NCBI RefSeq assembly: GCF_050496765.1
Contig: NZ_JBNWEO010000019.1
Span: forward strand, 62,001-126,000
DNA length: 64,000 nucleotides
DNA from: JAEVLT01 sp050496765
Lineage (GTDB): Bacteria > Bacillota > Bacilli > Bacillales > Cytobacillaceae
Reading direction: 5' to 3'
Below are positions 34,494 through 44,027 of the stretch, one piece after another. A program made the translations under genes and the position numbers. The first letter of the stretch is position 1, and each line of letters opens with the position of its first letter. The notes under the pieces are model-generated. The model ran no database searches, was not told where the DNA came from, and saw only the letters and a program-made list of their open reading frames with translations.

Positions 34494-36164
34494 TTACATT
34501 TTTTCCGGAGCGGATACGCCGATTAAGGCAAGGGCGTTTTTCAAGGTGATGCGAACCGCTTTGATCAGCGCCAAGCGGGCTTTCGAACGCTCAAGATTGC
34601 TTGGGTCAAGCACCTTTTCAGCATTGTAAAAGCTGTGAAGGGCAGAGGCCAAATCAAAAATATAATGGGTAATCCGGTGCGGTGTCCGCTTTTGCGCCGC
34701 TTCCCCAATCGCTTGCGGGAATTCACCCAGCCTTTTCAACAAATCGATTTCCTTTTCGGATGAAACAAGCGAGAAATCAGCCTGTTCGTCTGCAACAATC
34801 CCTAGCTCTTCGCCTTGGCGCAAAATGCTGCAAATTCTGGCATGGGCATATTGCGCATAATATACCGGATTTTCATTCGATTCCGAAACGGCGAGATCCA
34901 AGTCAAAATCCAGATGGGTATCCGAGCTTCTCATCGCAAAGAAGTAGCGGACGGCATCGAGGCCGACCTCATCAACAAGCTCCCGCATTGTGACCGCCTT
35001 GCCTGTCCGCTTGCTCATCTTCATTTTTTCGCCGTTTTTATAAAGGTGAACAAGCTGGATGATCTCAACTTCAAGGGCCTCGCGGTCATAGCCAAGCGCT
35101 TGAATCGCGGCTTGCATTCTGGGAATGTAGCCGTGATGATCGGCGCCCCAAATATTGATCAATTTTTCAAAACCGCGGTCAAGCTTGTCTTTATGGTAGG
35201 CAATATCCGGCGTTAAATACGTATACGAACCATCCTGTTTGATCAGGACGCGATCCTTGTCATCGCCAAAATCCGTCGAACGCAGCCATGTTGCCCCGTC
35301 TTGCTCGTAAATATACCCGGCCTTACGAAGCGCTTCTAAAGCCTCCTCAATTTTTCCGTTTTGATAAAGCGACGTTTCCGAAAACCAGACATCAAATGAG
35401 ACGCGAAAGTCCTCCAAATCCTTTTTCAGCTTGGCCATTTCATATTTCAAGCCGTATTCACGGAAAAATTCAAACCGCTCCTTTTCATCAGCATGGACGT
35501 ATTTGTCGCCAAACTCTTCGGCAAGGCTTTTGCCAATGCCAACAATGTCTGCCCCGTAATAACCGTCTTCCGGCATGTCTTTTTCGAGCCCAAGCGCCTG
35601 GAAGTAACGCGCTTCGACTGACCATGCCAAGTTGTTGATCTGATTGCCGGCATCATTAATATAATATTCACGGGAAACGTCATAGCCTGCCTTGGCCAAC
35701 AGATTGCATAGCGAGTCGCCAACCGCCGCACCGCGCGCGTGGCCAAGGTGAAGGTCGCCCGTCGGGTTTGCCGAGACAAATTCAACTTGAATTTTTTGCT
35801 GCTGGCCTACGGTCGTTTCTCCGTAGTTTTCACCGGCACGCAAAATCGTCGGTATTAAATCGGTCAAATAGCTGTTATTCATATAAAAATTAATAAAGCC
35901 GGGGCCAGCCAATTCAATTTTATCAATGGATGCTTTTGAACGGTCAAAATGGCTGATGAGTTCTTCTGCAATCATTCTTGGCGCTTTTTTCGCAACCCTG
36001 GCAAGCTGCATCGCCATATTGGTCGAGTAGTCTCCATGCGCTTTTTCCTTCGGTACTTCTAAAATAACATCCGGGATTTGCTCTTCTGATGCAAGACCCG
36101 CTCTTACAACTGCCGCTTTAATTTCCTGCTTCAGTTTAATCTGAACCTGCTCGACAATGTTCAT
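34494..36164 (-). CDS. argS: Arginyl-tRNA synthetase
   Basis: Class I synthetase charging tRNA-Arg. The 556 residues are full length: N-terminal Add-1 domain (1-110), the HIGH-type motif in PTGDLHLGHARGAAVGD, the KMSK motif in KMKMSKRTGKAV, and a C-terminal DALR anticodon domain ending LALIGVSAPEKM. Its start overlaps the end of ywiB by 4 bp (ATGA), the arrangement seen in B. subtilis. The ribosome site is AGGAGGAAGAG. Confidence 0.97.
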   Translation of the reverse strand: MNIVEQVQIKLKQEIKAAVVRAGLASEEQIPDVILEVPKEKAHGDYSTNMAMQLARVAKKAPRMIAEELISHFDRSKASIDKIELAGPGFINFYMNNSYLTDLIPTILRAGENYGETTVGQQQKIQVEFVSANPTGDLHLGHARGAAVGDSLCNLLAKAGYDVSREYYINDAGNQINNLAWSVEARYFQALGLEKDMPEDGYYGADIVGIGKSLAEEFGDKYVHADEKERFEFFREYGLKYEMAKLKKDLEDFRVSFDVWFSETSLYQNGKIEEALEALRKAGYIYEQDGATWLRSTDFGDDKDRVLIKQDGSYTYLTPDIAYHKDKLDRGFEKLINIWGADHHGYIPRMQAAIQALGYDREALEVEIIQLVHLYKNGEKMKMSKRTGKAVTMRELVDEVGLDAVRYFFAMRSSDTHLDFDLDLAVSESNENPVYYAQYAHARICSILRQGEELGIVADEQADFSLVSSEKEIDLLKRLGEFPQAIGEAAQKRTPHRITHYIFDLASALHSFYNAEKVLDPSNLERSKARLALIKAVRITLKNALALIGVSAPEKM

Positions 36165-36595
36165 TGCTCTTCCTCCTGAAAGTTAATTTGCACTACATAT
36201 GTACCTGCATCTGATCCTTGCAGGGAAAAATCGTAAACCAATTGTATGTAGCCTGTCCCGCTTTCTGCTTGGTAGTGATGATCTATTTTTTTTGTAAAAG
36301 TAGATGTTTTAACTGTGCCAAAGGGAATTTCATAATAGCCGTTTTTCTTGCTGTTAAGGGCGAACGGCAACCTCATGGCAACGGAGCCGTTCCGCAAAAT
36401 CAGCGCTTCTTCCTTGGCTGCTTTCACGACGGTCCGAATCCTGCCCTCTTCGGTCATTTCTTCATATTTCAAATAGATCGCATCTTCTTTTTGATAAAAA
36501 TGGCCAACCGCTGCCACTTCAAACGTTTCCGAGCTTTCTTGCTGGGAAATCGTTGTTTTCACATTCAGTTTTACCAATCTTTCTGAGATGGACAA
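36161..36595 (-). CDS. ywiB: DUF1934 beta-barrel protein YwiB
   Basis: Conserved protein of 144 residues with no known function and a predicted all-beta, lipocalin-like fold; it always lies next to argS in bacilli. The start is a TTG at 36595 (first residues MSISERLVKLNV), ten bases after AGGAG; there is no ATG in a suitable place. It overlaps argS by 4 bp and is probably translationally coupled. A link to tRNA or arginine metabolism would be context only. Confidence 0.87.
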   Translation of the reverse strand: MSISERLVKLNVKTTISQQESSETFEVAAVGHFYQKEDAIYLKYEEMTEEGRIRTVVKAAKEEALILRNGSVAMRLPFALNSKKNGYYEIPFGTVKTSTFTKKIDHHYQAESGTGYIQLVYDFSLQGSDAGTYVVQINFQEEEQ

Positions 36596-36718
36596 ACGGG
36601 TAGCACTCCTTTTTTTTTCAAAAAAATCCTATTCGTTGCAAAAGGTTCTTTTCTACTACCTTCAATAACTGTCTAGCTCCTATGCTTTTCTTATTATAAC
36701 CGGATCCGGATAACAATT

Positions 36719-36750
36719 CAAAAGGCGCCTGCAAAACAGGCACCTTTTTC
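36719..36750 (-). terminator. Terminator after speB
   Basis: AAAGGCGCCTG and CAGGCACCTTT form an 11-bp stem with one mismatch, about 75 bases past the speB stop. Just upstream (36756-36782) is a partial copy of the last codons of speB. Confidence 0.75.
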
Positions 36751-36823
36751 TCCACTTCTATTTCACCCAATCAAGAATTTAACTCCCACACATTTCCAGT
36801 CAACGATGCCTTCTTCTTTACTC

Positions 36824-37696
36824 CTATTTCACCCAGCCAAGAATCATCTCGCGGATTAGTTTGCTTGCGGTGTTGGCGGTTTGCTCAGAAGGATCATAAA
36901 TCGGCGCCACTTCAACAAGATCCGCGCCGACGACGTTGACATCCGACTTGGCAATTTCATGAATCGATGCAAGCAGCTCCCTTGATGTGATGCCGCCGCA
37001 ATCGACAGTACCTGTTCCCGGAGCATGCGCCGGGTCAAGCACATCGATATCAATCGTCACATACACCGGCCGGCCGGCCAATGTCGGTAAAATTTCTTTC
37101 AGCGGCTGGTGCACATCGAACTTCGAAATATGCATGCCCACTTTTTTCGCCCAATCAAATTCTTCTTTCATCCCGGAGCGAATGCCAAAAGAATACACAT
37201 TGCCCGGTCCAATTAATTCCGCAATTTTGCGAATCGGGGTCGAATGGGACAGCGGCTCGCCTTCGTATTGCTCGCGCAAGTCGGTGTGAGCATCCATATG
37301 GATAATCGCCAAGTCCGGGTACTTTTTGTAGACAGCCTTCATCACCGGCCAGGAAACGAGGTGCTCCCCGCCCATACCGAGCGGAAATTTGCCGGCATCA
37401 AGAAGTTGACCAACAAATTCTTCAATCATATCCAGACTTCTTTGCGGATTGCCAAACGGCAGCGGGATATCGCCCGCATCGAAAAATTTTACCTCTTCAA
37501 GCTCCCGATCCAAATACGGGCTGTATTCTTCAAGACCGATGGATACTTCACGAATTCGCGTTGGACCAAAACGCGAACCGGGGCGGAAACTGACCGTCCA
37601 GTCCATCGGCATGCCGTATAACACTGCCTTGCTTTCCTCAAAATTCGGGTGGCTTTTTATAAAAACATTTCCAGAATATGCTTCATCAAAACGCAT
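36824..37696 (-). CDS. speB: Agmatinase
   Basis: Manganese enzyme that splits agmatine to putrescine and urea in polyamine synthesis. The 290 residues contain the ureohydrolase metal motifs GGEHLVSWPV, DAHTDLREQYEG and DIDVLDPAHAPGTGT. It begins MRFDEAYSGNVFI. It follows speE by 54 bp in the same direction, so the putrescine made here is used by its neighbour. B. subtilis has the same speE-speB pair. Confidence 0.96.
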   Translation of the reverse strand: MRFDEAYSGNVFIKSHPNFEESKAVLYGMPMDWTVSFRPGSRFGPTRIREVSIGLEEYSPYLDRELEEVKFFDAGDIPLPFGNPQRSLDMIEEFVGQLLDAGKFPLGMGGEHLVSWPVMKAVYKKYPDLAIIHMDAHTDLREQYEGEPLSHSTPIRKIAELIGPGNVYSFGIRSGMKEEFDWAKKVGMHISKFDVHQPLKEILPTLAGRPVYVTIDIDVLDPAHAPGTGTVDCGGITSRELLASIHEIAKSDVNVVGADLVEVAPIYDPSEQTANTASKLIREMILGWVK

Positions 37697-37750
37697 CCGG
37701 TATCCTCGCCTTCATTCTATTTGCTGCCTTGCTCGACAAACTTCACTTCG

Positions 37751-38578
37751 TTACTTTACTAAATCGCCGACAAATTTCGGCAGGACAAAAGCTGCTTTAT
37801 GAAGCTCTTTTGTGTAGTATTTTGTGTCGATTTCATGGAATCGATCCTCGCTTACTTCAAGCGGATCGTATTTTTTCGAACCGAGGGTAAAGGCCCACAT
37901 GCCACTTGGGTATGTTGGGATATTTGCCACATACAGACGGGTAATCGGGAAAATTTCCTTTACATCTTTTTGCACATTGCGAATCAGCTCTGCTTTAAAC
38001 CACGGGTTGTCCGATTGGGCAACGAAAAGACCGTCTTCTTTTAACGCCTTTGCAATTCCGGCATAGAATCCTTTCGTAAATAAGTTGACCGCAGGGCCAA
38101 CCGGTTCGGTGGAATCAACCATGATCACGTCATATTGATTGTCGCTTTCAGCGATATGCATGAAGCCGTCACCGACTTTGACTTCAACACGGGGATCATC
38201 CAATTTCCCGGCAATTTCCGGCAGAAATTTCTTCGAGTACTCAATGACTTTTCCATCGATGTCGACAAGCGTTGCTTTTTTTACACTCGGGTGTTTCAAG
38301 ATTTCGCGAATTACGCCGCCATCGCCGCCGCCAACGACTAATACCGTTTCAGGGTTCGGGTGGGTAAACAATGGCACATGCGCCACCATTTCATGGTAAA
38401 CAAATTCGTCTTTCACCGATGTCATGACCATGTCATCGAGCAACAGCATATTGCCCCATTCTTCTGTTTCGATCATGTCCAGCTTTTGAAACTCCGTTTG
38501 CTCCGTATGTAAAGTTTGTTTCACCTTCATCGTAATTCCGAAATTTTCTGTTTGTTTTTCTGTAAACCAAATTGCCAT
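37751..38578 (-). CDS. speE: Spermidine synthase
   Basis: Transfers an aminopropyl group from decarboxylated SAM to putrescine. The 275 residues include VLVVGGGDGGVIREIL (cofactor site) and IMVDSTEPVGPAVNLF with the catalytic aspartate. The ATG at 38578 (MAIWFTEKQTENFG) has AAAGGA at eight bases; upstream ATGs lack a usable site. It is the first gene of the speE-speB unit. Confidence 0.96.
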   Translation of the reverse strand: MAIWFTEKQTENFGITMKVKQTLHTEQTEFQKLDMIETEEWGNMLLLDDMVMTSVKDEFVYHEMVAHVPLFTHPNPETVLVVGGGDGGVIREILKHPSVKKATLVDIDGKVIEYSKKFLPEIAGKLDDPRVEVKVGDGFMHIAESDNQYDVIMVDSTEPVGPAVNLFTKGFYAGIAKALKEDGLFVAQSDNPWFKAELIRNVQKDVKEIFPITRLYVANIPTYPSGMWAFTLGSKKYDPLEVSEDRFHEIDTKYYTKELHKAAFVLPKFVGDLVK

Positions 38579-38874
38579 CCTACTCATCCTTTCTGCATCT
38601 ATTTTTGAAAAGCCTTGTGCTTTCACTTTTTCTATTATGCTTCCCTATCATTTATTTTACAAACGCAACCATATGGCTGGTGTTAGATTCAGAAAGCTTT
38701 TGGAAAATGATCCGCTTTATCCAACTTTATAATTTCCTTAACGTAGAAAAAGTATAGAGCAATCTAGCAAAATTTCAAGAAAAACTTTCCTAAATGTTTA
38801 AAATTTGCTCGTTATTTTCATACTAAACGTATAGCTATTTTTTGCCAAACCAACCAAACAGTGGGGTGATAAAC

Positions 38875-40941
38875 GTGGAAATCATGACTGATCAAGGGTT
38901 TCGAAAAACGATTAAATACTTGCGCGCATTCATCATCATCAGTTTGATAGGTATGATTTGTATGCTTATCCTCTTTTTTGGCATCATGGCCGTTGCCAAA
39001 ATGCTTGGTGCCCCGCCTCTTGCCGTTCCACAATCAACTCTTTATTTCGCCGATGATGGCACAAAAATCGGTGAAAGCTCTAACGGACAAAAGCGGTACT
39101 GGGTTCCATTAAAAGAGATTTCGCCCAATTTGGTCAATGCAACGATTGCGATTGAGGATAAAAATTTTTATCGCCACCATGGTTTTGATTTTAAACGGAT
39201 TGGTGGCGCGGCGCTTGCGGATGTCATTGCGTTCAGCAAAGTTCAGGGAGCAAGCACGATCACCCAGCAATATGCCCGCAACCTTTTCCTTGAGCATGAC
39301 AAAACATGGTCACGCAAACTGCTTGAAGCCTTTTATACAATCCGGCTTGAAATGAATTACTCGAAAAAGGATATTCTTGAAGGCTATTTAAATACGATTT
39401 ATTACGGCAATGGAGCGTATGGGGTGGAAGCTGCGAGCCACTATTATTTTGGAAAAAAAGCATCGGAGCTGTCGCTTGCCGAAGCATCAATGCTTGCCGG
39501 CATTCCAAAAGGACCGGGAATTTATTCGCCATTTGTCTCGATTCAACATGCAAAAGCGCGCCAAAGCATCGTCCTTAACGCGATGATGGACAATGGCTAT
39601 CTATCAAAAAGACAAGCAGCCAAGGCCGCAGCTGCTGCACTGACACTTGTCGCAAGCAAACCGCATGAACAGGCAGCCATTGCCCCCTACTTCCAGGATG
39701 CGGTGAAAAATGCGCTGAAATCCCAGCTCGGCTTAGATGACCGCACGATTGCCCTCGGCGGTTTAAAAGTGTTTACAACACTAAATTTGAAACAGCAGAA
39801 AGCGGCTGAAAACGAAGTGAACAAAACCATTGCCACAGGGTCGGACATACAGGCGAGCCTTGTCGCGATGGATCCAAAAACAGGCGCTGTCAAAGCAATG
39901 GTCGGCGGCCGCGACTATGTGAAAAGTCCATTTAACCGGGCAGTCCAAGCGATTCGCCAGCCTGGTTCGACGTTCAAACCGCTGCTGTACTATGCGGCGC
40001 TTGGCAACGGCTTTACGCCATCCACCTTAATGCGCAGCGAGTTTACAACCTTTCAGCTTGATGGCGGCGGCAGCTATACGCCGCATAATTTTAACAATAA
40101 ATACGCTGATGGAGATATTACGCTTGCCCAAGCGCTTGCGCTTTCCGACAATATTTACGCTGTTAAAACGAACCTGTTCCTTGGATCCGATACACTGGTG
40201 AACACGGCAAGGAAATTTGGAATTTCAACGAAACTGGCCAGTGTTCCATCGCTTGCCCTCGGTACTTCAGGGGTGCGTGTCCTTGAAATGGCCAACGCAT
40301 ACAGCCTGTTTGCAAATGGCGGAAAAAAAGTGGAGCCAACGCTGATTACAAAAGTAGAAGATTACAATGGCAACGTTATTTATCAAAAAGAAGCATCAAA
40401 TGAACAAGTGCTTGATCCCCAAAAAGCGTTTGTCATGACGGAAATGTTGACAGGTATTTTCGATCCAAAGCTAAACGGCTATTCAAGCGTAACCGGCAGT
40501 ACGGTCGCAAAAGATCTGACACGGCCCTATGCGGGAAAATCCGGCTCAACTGAAACAGACAGCTGGATGATCGGGTTTACCCCCCAGCTTGTGACAGCAG
40601 TGTGGACGGGGTATGACAAAGGGAAACCACTTGAACTTGTAGCAGAGAAAACGTACGCCAAAAAAATCTGGGCTCATTTTATGGAAGACGCATTACGAGG
40701 GCAGCCAGTGAAGGAATTTAACCCCCCGAAGGAAGGCGTTGTTGCTGTGGATGTCGACCCGATTACTGGAAAGCTTGCAACAAAGGACTGCCCGCTGAAA
40801 CGCAAAACCTATTTTATCGCCGGGACTGAACCAACGGAATATTGCACCGTGCATATTAACCATACACATCAAAATACGCAAGCGCCGACAGAAAAGAAAG
40901 TGCCATGGTACAAACGGCTTTTTCCATGGGGACGAAGCTAA
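38875..40941 (+). CDS. pbpG: Bifunctional penicillin-binding protein PbpG (class A)
   Basis: Peptidoglycan glycosyltransferase and transpeptidase. The 688 residues have an N-terminal membrane anchor (about 20-45), a GT51 domain with the catalytic Glu in AIEDKNFYRHHGFD and GASTITQQYARNLF, and a transpeptidase domain with SxxK in RQPGSTFKPLLYY, SxN in LALSDNIYAVK and KSG in AGKSGSTETDSWM. The GTG at 38875 is preferred because GGGGTG lies six bases before it. In B. subtilis pbpG is forespore-expressed under sigma-F and acts in spore cortex; I did not find a clear sigma-F promoter here. Confidence 0.94.
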   Translation: MEIMTDQGFRKTIKYLRAFIIISLIGMICMLILFFGIMAVAKMLGAPPLAVPQSTLYFADDGTKIGESSNGQKRYWVPLKEISPNLVNATIAIEDKNFYRHHGFDFKRIGGAALADVIAFSKVQGASTITQQYARNLFLEHDKTWSRKLLEAFYTIRLEMNYSKKDILEGYLNTIYYGNGAYGVEAASHYYFGKKASELSLAEASMLAGIPKGPGIYSPFVSIQHAKARQSIVLNAMMDNGYLSKRQAAKAAAAALTLVASKPHEQAAIAPYFQDAVKNALKSQLGLDDRTIALGGLKVFTTLNLKQQKAAENEVNKTIATGSDIQASLVAMDPKTGAVKAMVGGRDYVKSPFNRAVQAIRQPGSTFKPLLYYAALGNGFTPSTLMRSEFTTFQLDGGGSYTPHNFNNKYADGDITLAQALALSDNIYAVKTNLFLGSDTLVNTARKFGISTKLASVPSLALGTSGVRVLEMANAYSLFANGGKKVEPTLITKVEDYNGNVIYQKEASNEQVLDPQKAFVMTEMLTGIFDPKLNGYSSVTGSTVAKDLTRPYAGKSGSTETDSWMIGFTPQLVTAVWTGYDKGKPLELVAEKTYAKKIWAHFMEDALRGQPVKEFNPPKEGVVAVDVDPITGKLATKDCPLKRKTYFIAGTEPTEYCTVHINHTHQNTQAPTEKKVPWYKRLFPWGRS

Positions 40942-40950
40942 AAAACAGTA

Positions 40951-40983
40951 AAAAGCTCCGGGTTGGAGAATCCCGGAGCTTTT
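40951..40983 (+). terminator. Terminator of pbpG
   Basis: AAAAGCTCCGGG (40951-40962) pairs perfectly with CCCGGAGCTTTT (40972-40983), nine bases after the stop. Confidence 0.92.
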
Positions 40984-40998
40984 CCTATGGGTAAGAAA

Positions 40999-41026
40999 AA
41001 CCGGGCAAAAGCCGCCCGGTTCTTTT
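40999..41026 (+). terminator. Second terminator-like hairpin, duplicated at the far end of array 3
   Basis: AACCGGGC (40999-41006) pairs with GCCCGGTT (41014-41021), followed by CTTTTT. The surrounding 49 bp (40992-41040) recurs in slightly degraded form at 42431-42480. Confidence 0.75.
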
Positions 41027-41050
41027 TAGTTTGGCTGATAAACGGAGTCT

Positions 41051-41090
41051 GTTGATTTCCACTCCAGGCACTCGCTTTCCGGGGGGCGTT
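41051..41090. repeat. Truncated copy of the 132-bp GC-rich element
   Basis: GTTGATTTCCACTCCAGGCA followed by CTCGCTTTCCGGGGG matches the left end of the full element at 44028-44159, then breaks where the 52-bp array begins. Confidence 0.7.
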
Positions 41091-41098
41091 CCGGTGAA

Positions 41099-42430
41099 GC
41101 CAGTAGTGACCGGTTTGGCCTGAAAAATTGGTGAATCGGGCATTAGGGAAGCTAGTAATGACCGGTTTGGCCTGAAAAATAGGAACATTGGGCATTAGAG
41201 AAGCTAGTAATGACCGGTTTACCCTAAAAAATTGGTGAATCGGGCATTACGGGAGCTAGTAATGACCGGTTTACCCTAAAAAATTGGTGAATCGGGCATT
41301 ACGGGAGCTAGTAATGACCGGTTTGGCCTGAAAAATGGGAGAAGCGGGCATTACGGGAGCTAGTAATGACCGCTTAGGCCTGAAAAATGGGAGATGCGGG
41401 CATTACGGGAGCTAGTAATGACCGGTTTGGCCTGAAAAATGGGAGAAGCGGGCATTACGGAAGCTAGTAATGACCGGTTTGGCCTGAAAAATGGGAGATG
41501 CGGGCATTACGGAAGCTAGTAATGACCGGTTTGGCCTGAAAAATAGGAACATTGGGCATTAGGGAAGCTAGTAATGACCGGTTTACCCTAAAAAATTGGT
41601 GAATCGGGCATTAGGGAAGCTAGTAATGACCGGTTTGGCCTGAAAAATGGGAGATGCGGGCATTACGGAAGCTAGTAATGACCGGTTTGGCCTGAAAAAT
41701 GGGAGATGCGGGCATTACGGAAGCTAGTAATGACCGGTTTACCCTAGAAAATTGGTGAATCGGGCATTACGGGAGCTAGTAATGACCGGTTTACACTAAA
41801 AAATTGGAGGATCGGGCATTACGGGAGCTAGTAATGACCGCTTAGGCCTGAAAAATAGGAACATTGGGCATTAGGGAAGCTAGTAATGACCGGTTTACCC
41901 TAAAAAATTGGTGAATCGGGCATTAGGGAAGCTAGTAATGACCGGTTTACCCTAAAAAATTGGAGAAGCGGGCATTACGGGAGCTAGTAATGACCAGTTT
42001 ACCCTAAAAAATTGGTGAATCGGGCATTAGGGAAGCTAGTAATGACCGGTTTGGCCTGAAAAATGGGAGAAGCGGGCATTACGGGAGCTAGTAATGACCG
42101 GTTTGGCCTGAAAAATGGGAGAAGCGGGCATTACGGGAGCTAGTAATGACCGGTTTGGCCTGAAAAATGGGAGAAGCGGGCATTACGGGAGCTAGTAATG
42201 ACCGCTTAGGCCTGAAAAATAGGAACATTGGGCATTAGAGAAGCTAGTAATGACCGGTTTGGCCTAAAAAATAGGAGGATCGGGCATTACGGGAGCTAGT
42301 AATGACCGGTTTACCCTGAAAAATGGGAGAAGCGGGCATTACGGGAGCTAGTAATGACCGCTTAGGCCTGAAAAATAGGAACATTGGGCATTAGAGAAGC
42401 TAGTAATGACCGGTTTACCCTAAAAAATTA
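41099..42430. repeat. Tandem array 3: 26 copies of an exact 52-bp unit
   Basis: GCTAGTAATG begins at 41151 and recurs at every 52 bases without a single slip to 42399 (25 copies), plus a variant GCCAGTAGTG at 41099. Each unit holds the hairpin CATTAC-N8-GTAATG (or CATTA/TAATG in variants) and a half that alternates between TTTGGCCTGAAAAATGGGAG, TTTACCCTAAAAAATTGGTG and CTGAAAAATAGGAACATTG types. Length 52 is not a multiple of three, so it is not a repeat protein. It lies between convergent pbpG and ywhD and is bordered by two copies of a terminator-like sequence. Confidence 0.95.
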
Positions 42431-42480
42431 TAAGAAAAACCGGGCAAAAGCCGCCGCCCGTCCCTTTTTAGTTTGGCCGT
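42431..42480 (+). repeat. Right-hand duplicate of the array-3 border sequence
   Basis: TAAGAAAAACCGGGCAAAAG followed by a CTTTTTAGTTTGGC segment copies 40992-41040; the hairpin is weakened by an added CCG. Confidence 0.8.
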
Positions 42481-42649
42481 TATGGAATAAATTCCTTGCA
42501 TGTATACTTTTCATGTCACAGATTCATGATATTCGTCAAAAAAGATTCGTTTCAGAATAGACTCTATGTGATAATCTTCCGGAAATTGTAAAAAAGGGTT
42601 AACATATAAATTCTGGTGATATTATAAAAAAGATGCTTTGAATGAGTAC

Positions 42650-43153
42650 TTATACGGACAAGCCTTTTTTCAACTCTTCCGACGATCGTTCCCACAATTC
42701 TTCATTATGGCTGCGGAGAAAATCCGCCAGTACTTGCTTTGATTGATCGTCCATATGCGCAACAATGATCTGGCGTTTCAGCGATTTATCCATCCGGTTC
42801 ACATGTTCGGGAAGCGATTTGTAGCCGCGGCGAATTTCCCGATCAACTGTCATTTCACAAGCGGTTACCCCGGCATAATACGGCCCCCGTTCATCACGGT
42901 CAATGGTTACCCATACAAGCCAATACGGCTTTCCATTTGGCACTTCTTCTTTTGCCGGCAAAAATTTAATTCCTTTTTCAACCGCGCTGCGGGCATGCAT
43001 GGCACCAATGTCAATCACCGCTTCTCCTGCCTCAACATCAATGATAACTGGAGACATATTATCAAGGCTTAGCGCGCCTTTGCCATAGCCGCGATGCCCA
43101 TCTGTCGGATCATTTTTTATAATATTGAAACCCATTTTTTTCTTTTCTTCCAT
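42650..43153 (-). CDS. ywhD: Conserved protein YwhD
   Basis: Bacillus family protein of unknown function, 167 residues, soluble and charged. It begins MEEKKKMGFNIIKNDPTDGHRGYGKG, with a GGAGG site about eleven bases upstream. It is 16 bp downstream of ywhC on the same strand as in B. subtilis, so the two may be one transcript. Nothing in the sequence suggests a reaction. Confidence 0.85.
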   Translation of the reverse strand: MEEKKKMGFNIIKNDPTDGHRGYGKGALSLDNMSPVIIDVEAGEAVIDIGAMHARSAVEKGIKFLPAKEEVPNGKPYWLVWVTIDRDERGPYYAGVTACEMTVDREIRRGYKSLPEHVNRMDKSLKRQIIVAHMDDQSKQVLADFLRSHNEELWERSSEELKKGLSV

Positions 43154-43169
43154 TTACATTGGAACCTCC

Positions 43170-43844
43170 TTACTGCATAAACAATTGGTAAAAGAACTGG
43201 TTTAATCCATCTGTTACAGATGGAACAATTTTATATAAAATGGGCGAGATCGTATATTGATCAAGTGGGGTGATAACCAAAATCAAGAAAATCAGCGAAC
43301 CGTACGCTTCATATTGAGTCATCTTTGCGCGAAAATCATTTGGCGCCAGATCCTCAATGATCCGATAGCCGTCAAGTGGCGGAAATGGCAGTAAGTTAAA
43401 AACGAACAGAACGATATTTAACTGAATAAACAAGTCAAGAAAATCGCGTAAGTAGGTAGGAAACGCGGCTCCCGAGGCGGCTCCGGCCCGGCTGAAACCG
43501 TACCAAATGACAAAGGCAACCACGGCTAGGATGAAATTGCTGAGCGGCCCCGCTATCGAAACAAGCACACCGGCAAGCCTCGGTTTTTTAAAAAAGAAGC
43601 GGTTCACCGGCACAGGGCGGCAGCCAAATCCGGCGATAAAAATAAACAAGGTGCCGAGCGGATCAAGGTGCTGAATCGGATTGAGTGTCAGCCGCCCTTG
43701 CTTTTTGGCAGTCAAATCCCCAAATTTATAAGCAACATATGCGTGGGCAAATTCATGAAACGTAAACGCAATCATCAGCGTAATCGCAACATACGGAATA
43801 TCGCGCAATGGATAGGCGAGAAACCGTTCAATTCCCTGATCCAT
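43170..43844 (-). CDS. ywhC: Site-2 protease family metalloprotease YwhC
   Basis: Membrane zinc protease of peptidase family M50, 224 residues. The zinc motif HEFAH lies in the first helix region (AFTFHEFAHAYVAYKFGD) and the third ligand in LPFPPLDGYRII, the usual NPxPPLDG-like motif. Four or more hydrophobic segments are seen. A GGGAGG site precedes MDQGIERFLAYPL. It is a compact form without PDZ or CBS domains; substrates are unknown. Confidence 0.9.
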   Translation of the reverse strand: MDQGIERFLAYPLRDIPYVAITLMIAFTFHEFAHAYVAYKFGDLTAKKQGRLTLNPIQHLDPLGTLFIFIAGFGCRPVPVNRFFFKKPRLAGVLVSIAGPLSNFILAVVAFVIWYGFSRAGAASGAAFPTYLRDFLDLFIQLNIVLFVFNLLPFPPLDGYRIIEDLAPNDFRAKMTQYEAYGSLIFLILVITPLDQYTISPILYKIVPSVTDGLNQFFYQLFMQ

Positions 43845-44027
43845 ACCAAAAGCCCCTCCCTTTTCTGATTACTTAAAAGTATACACGAATCCGTTCGCAA
43901 AAGAAAACAGATGGTTCAGTCAAGCATTTGTGGACAGAAACTTTTTAACCCCTTTTATGTAAGCGCCATCGTTTATTTAGTCGGTTCTCTGGTTAGAATT
44001 TCACTCTATTTTTTCGGTGGAAAGTGG

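Noticed and set aside
36165..36720. T-box or other aminoacyl-tRNA-sensing leader for ywiB-argS
   Set aside because: No T-box sequence or antiterminator pair was found; the space before ywiB is short.
41099..42430. CRISPR array
   Set aside because: The whole 52-bp unit is repeated with only a few recurring variants; there are no unique spacers and no cas genes.
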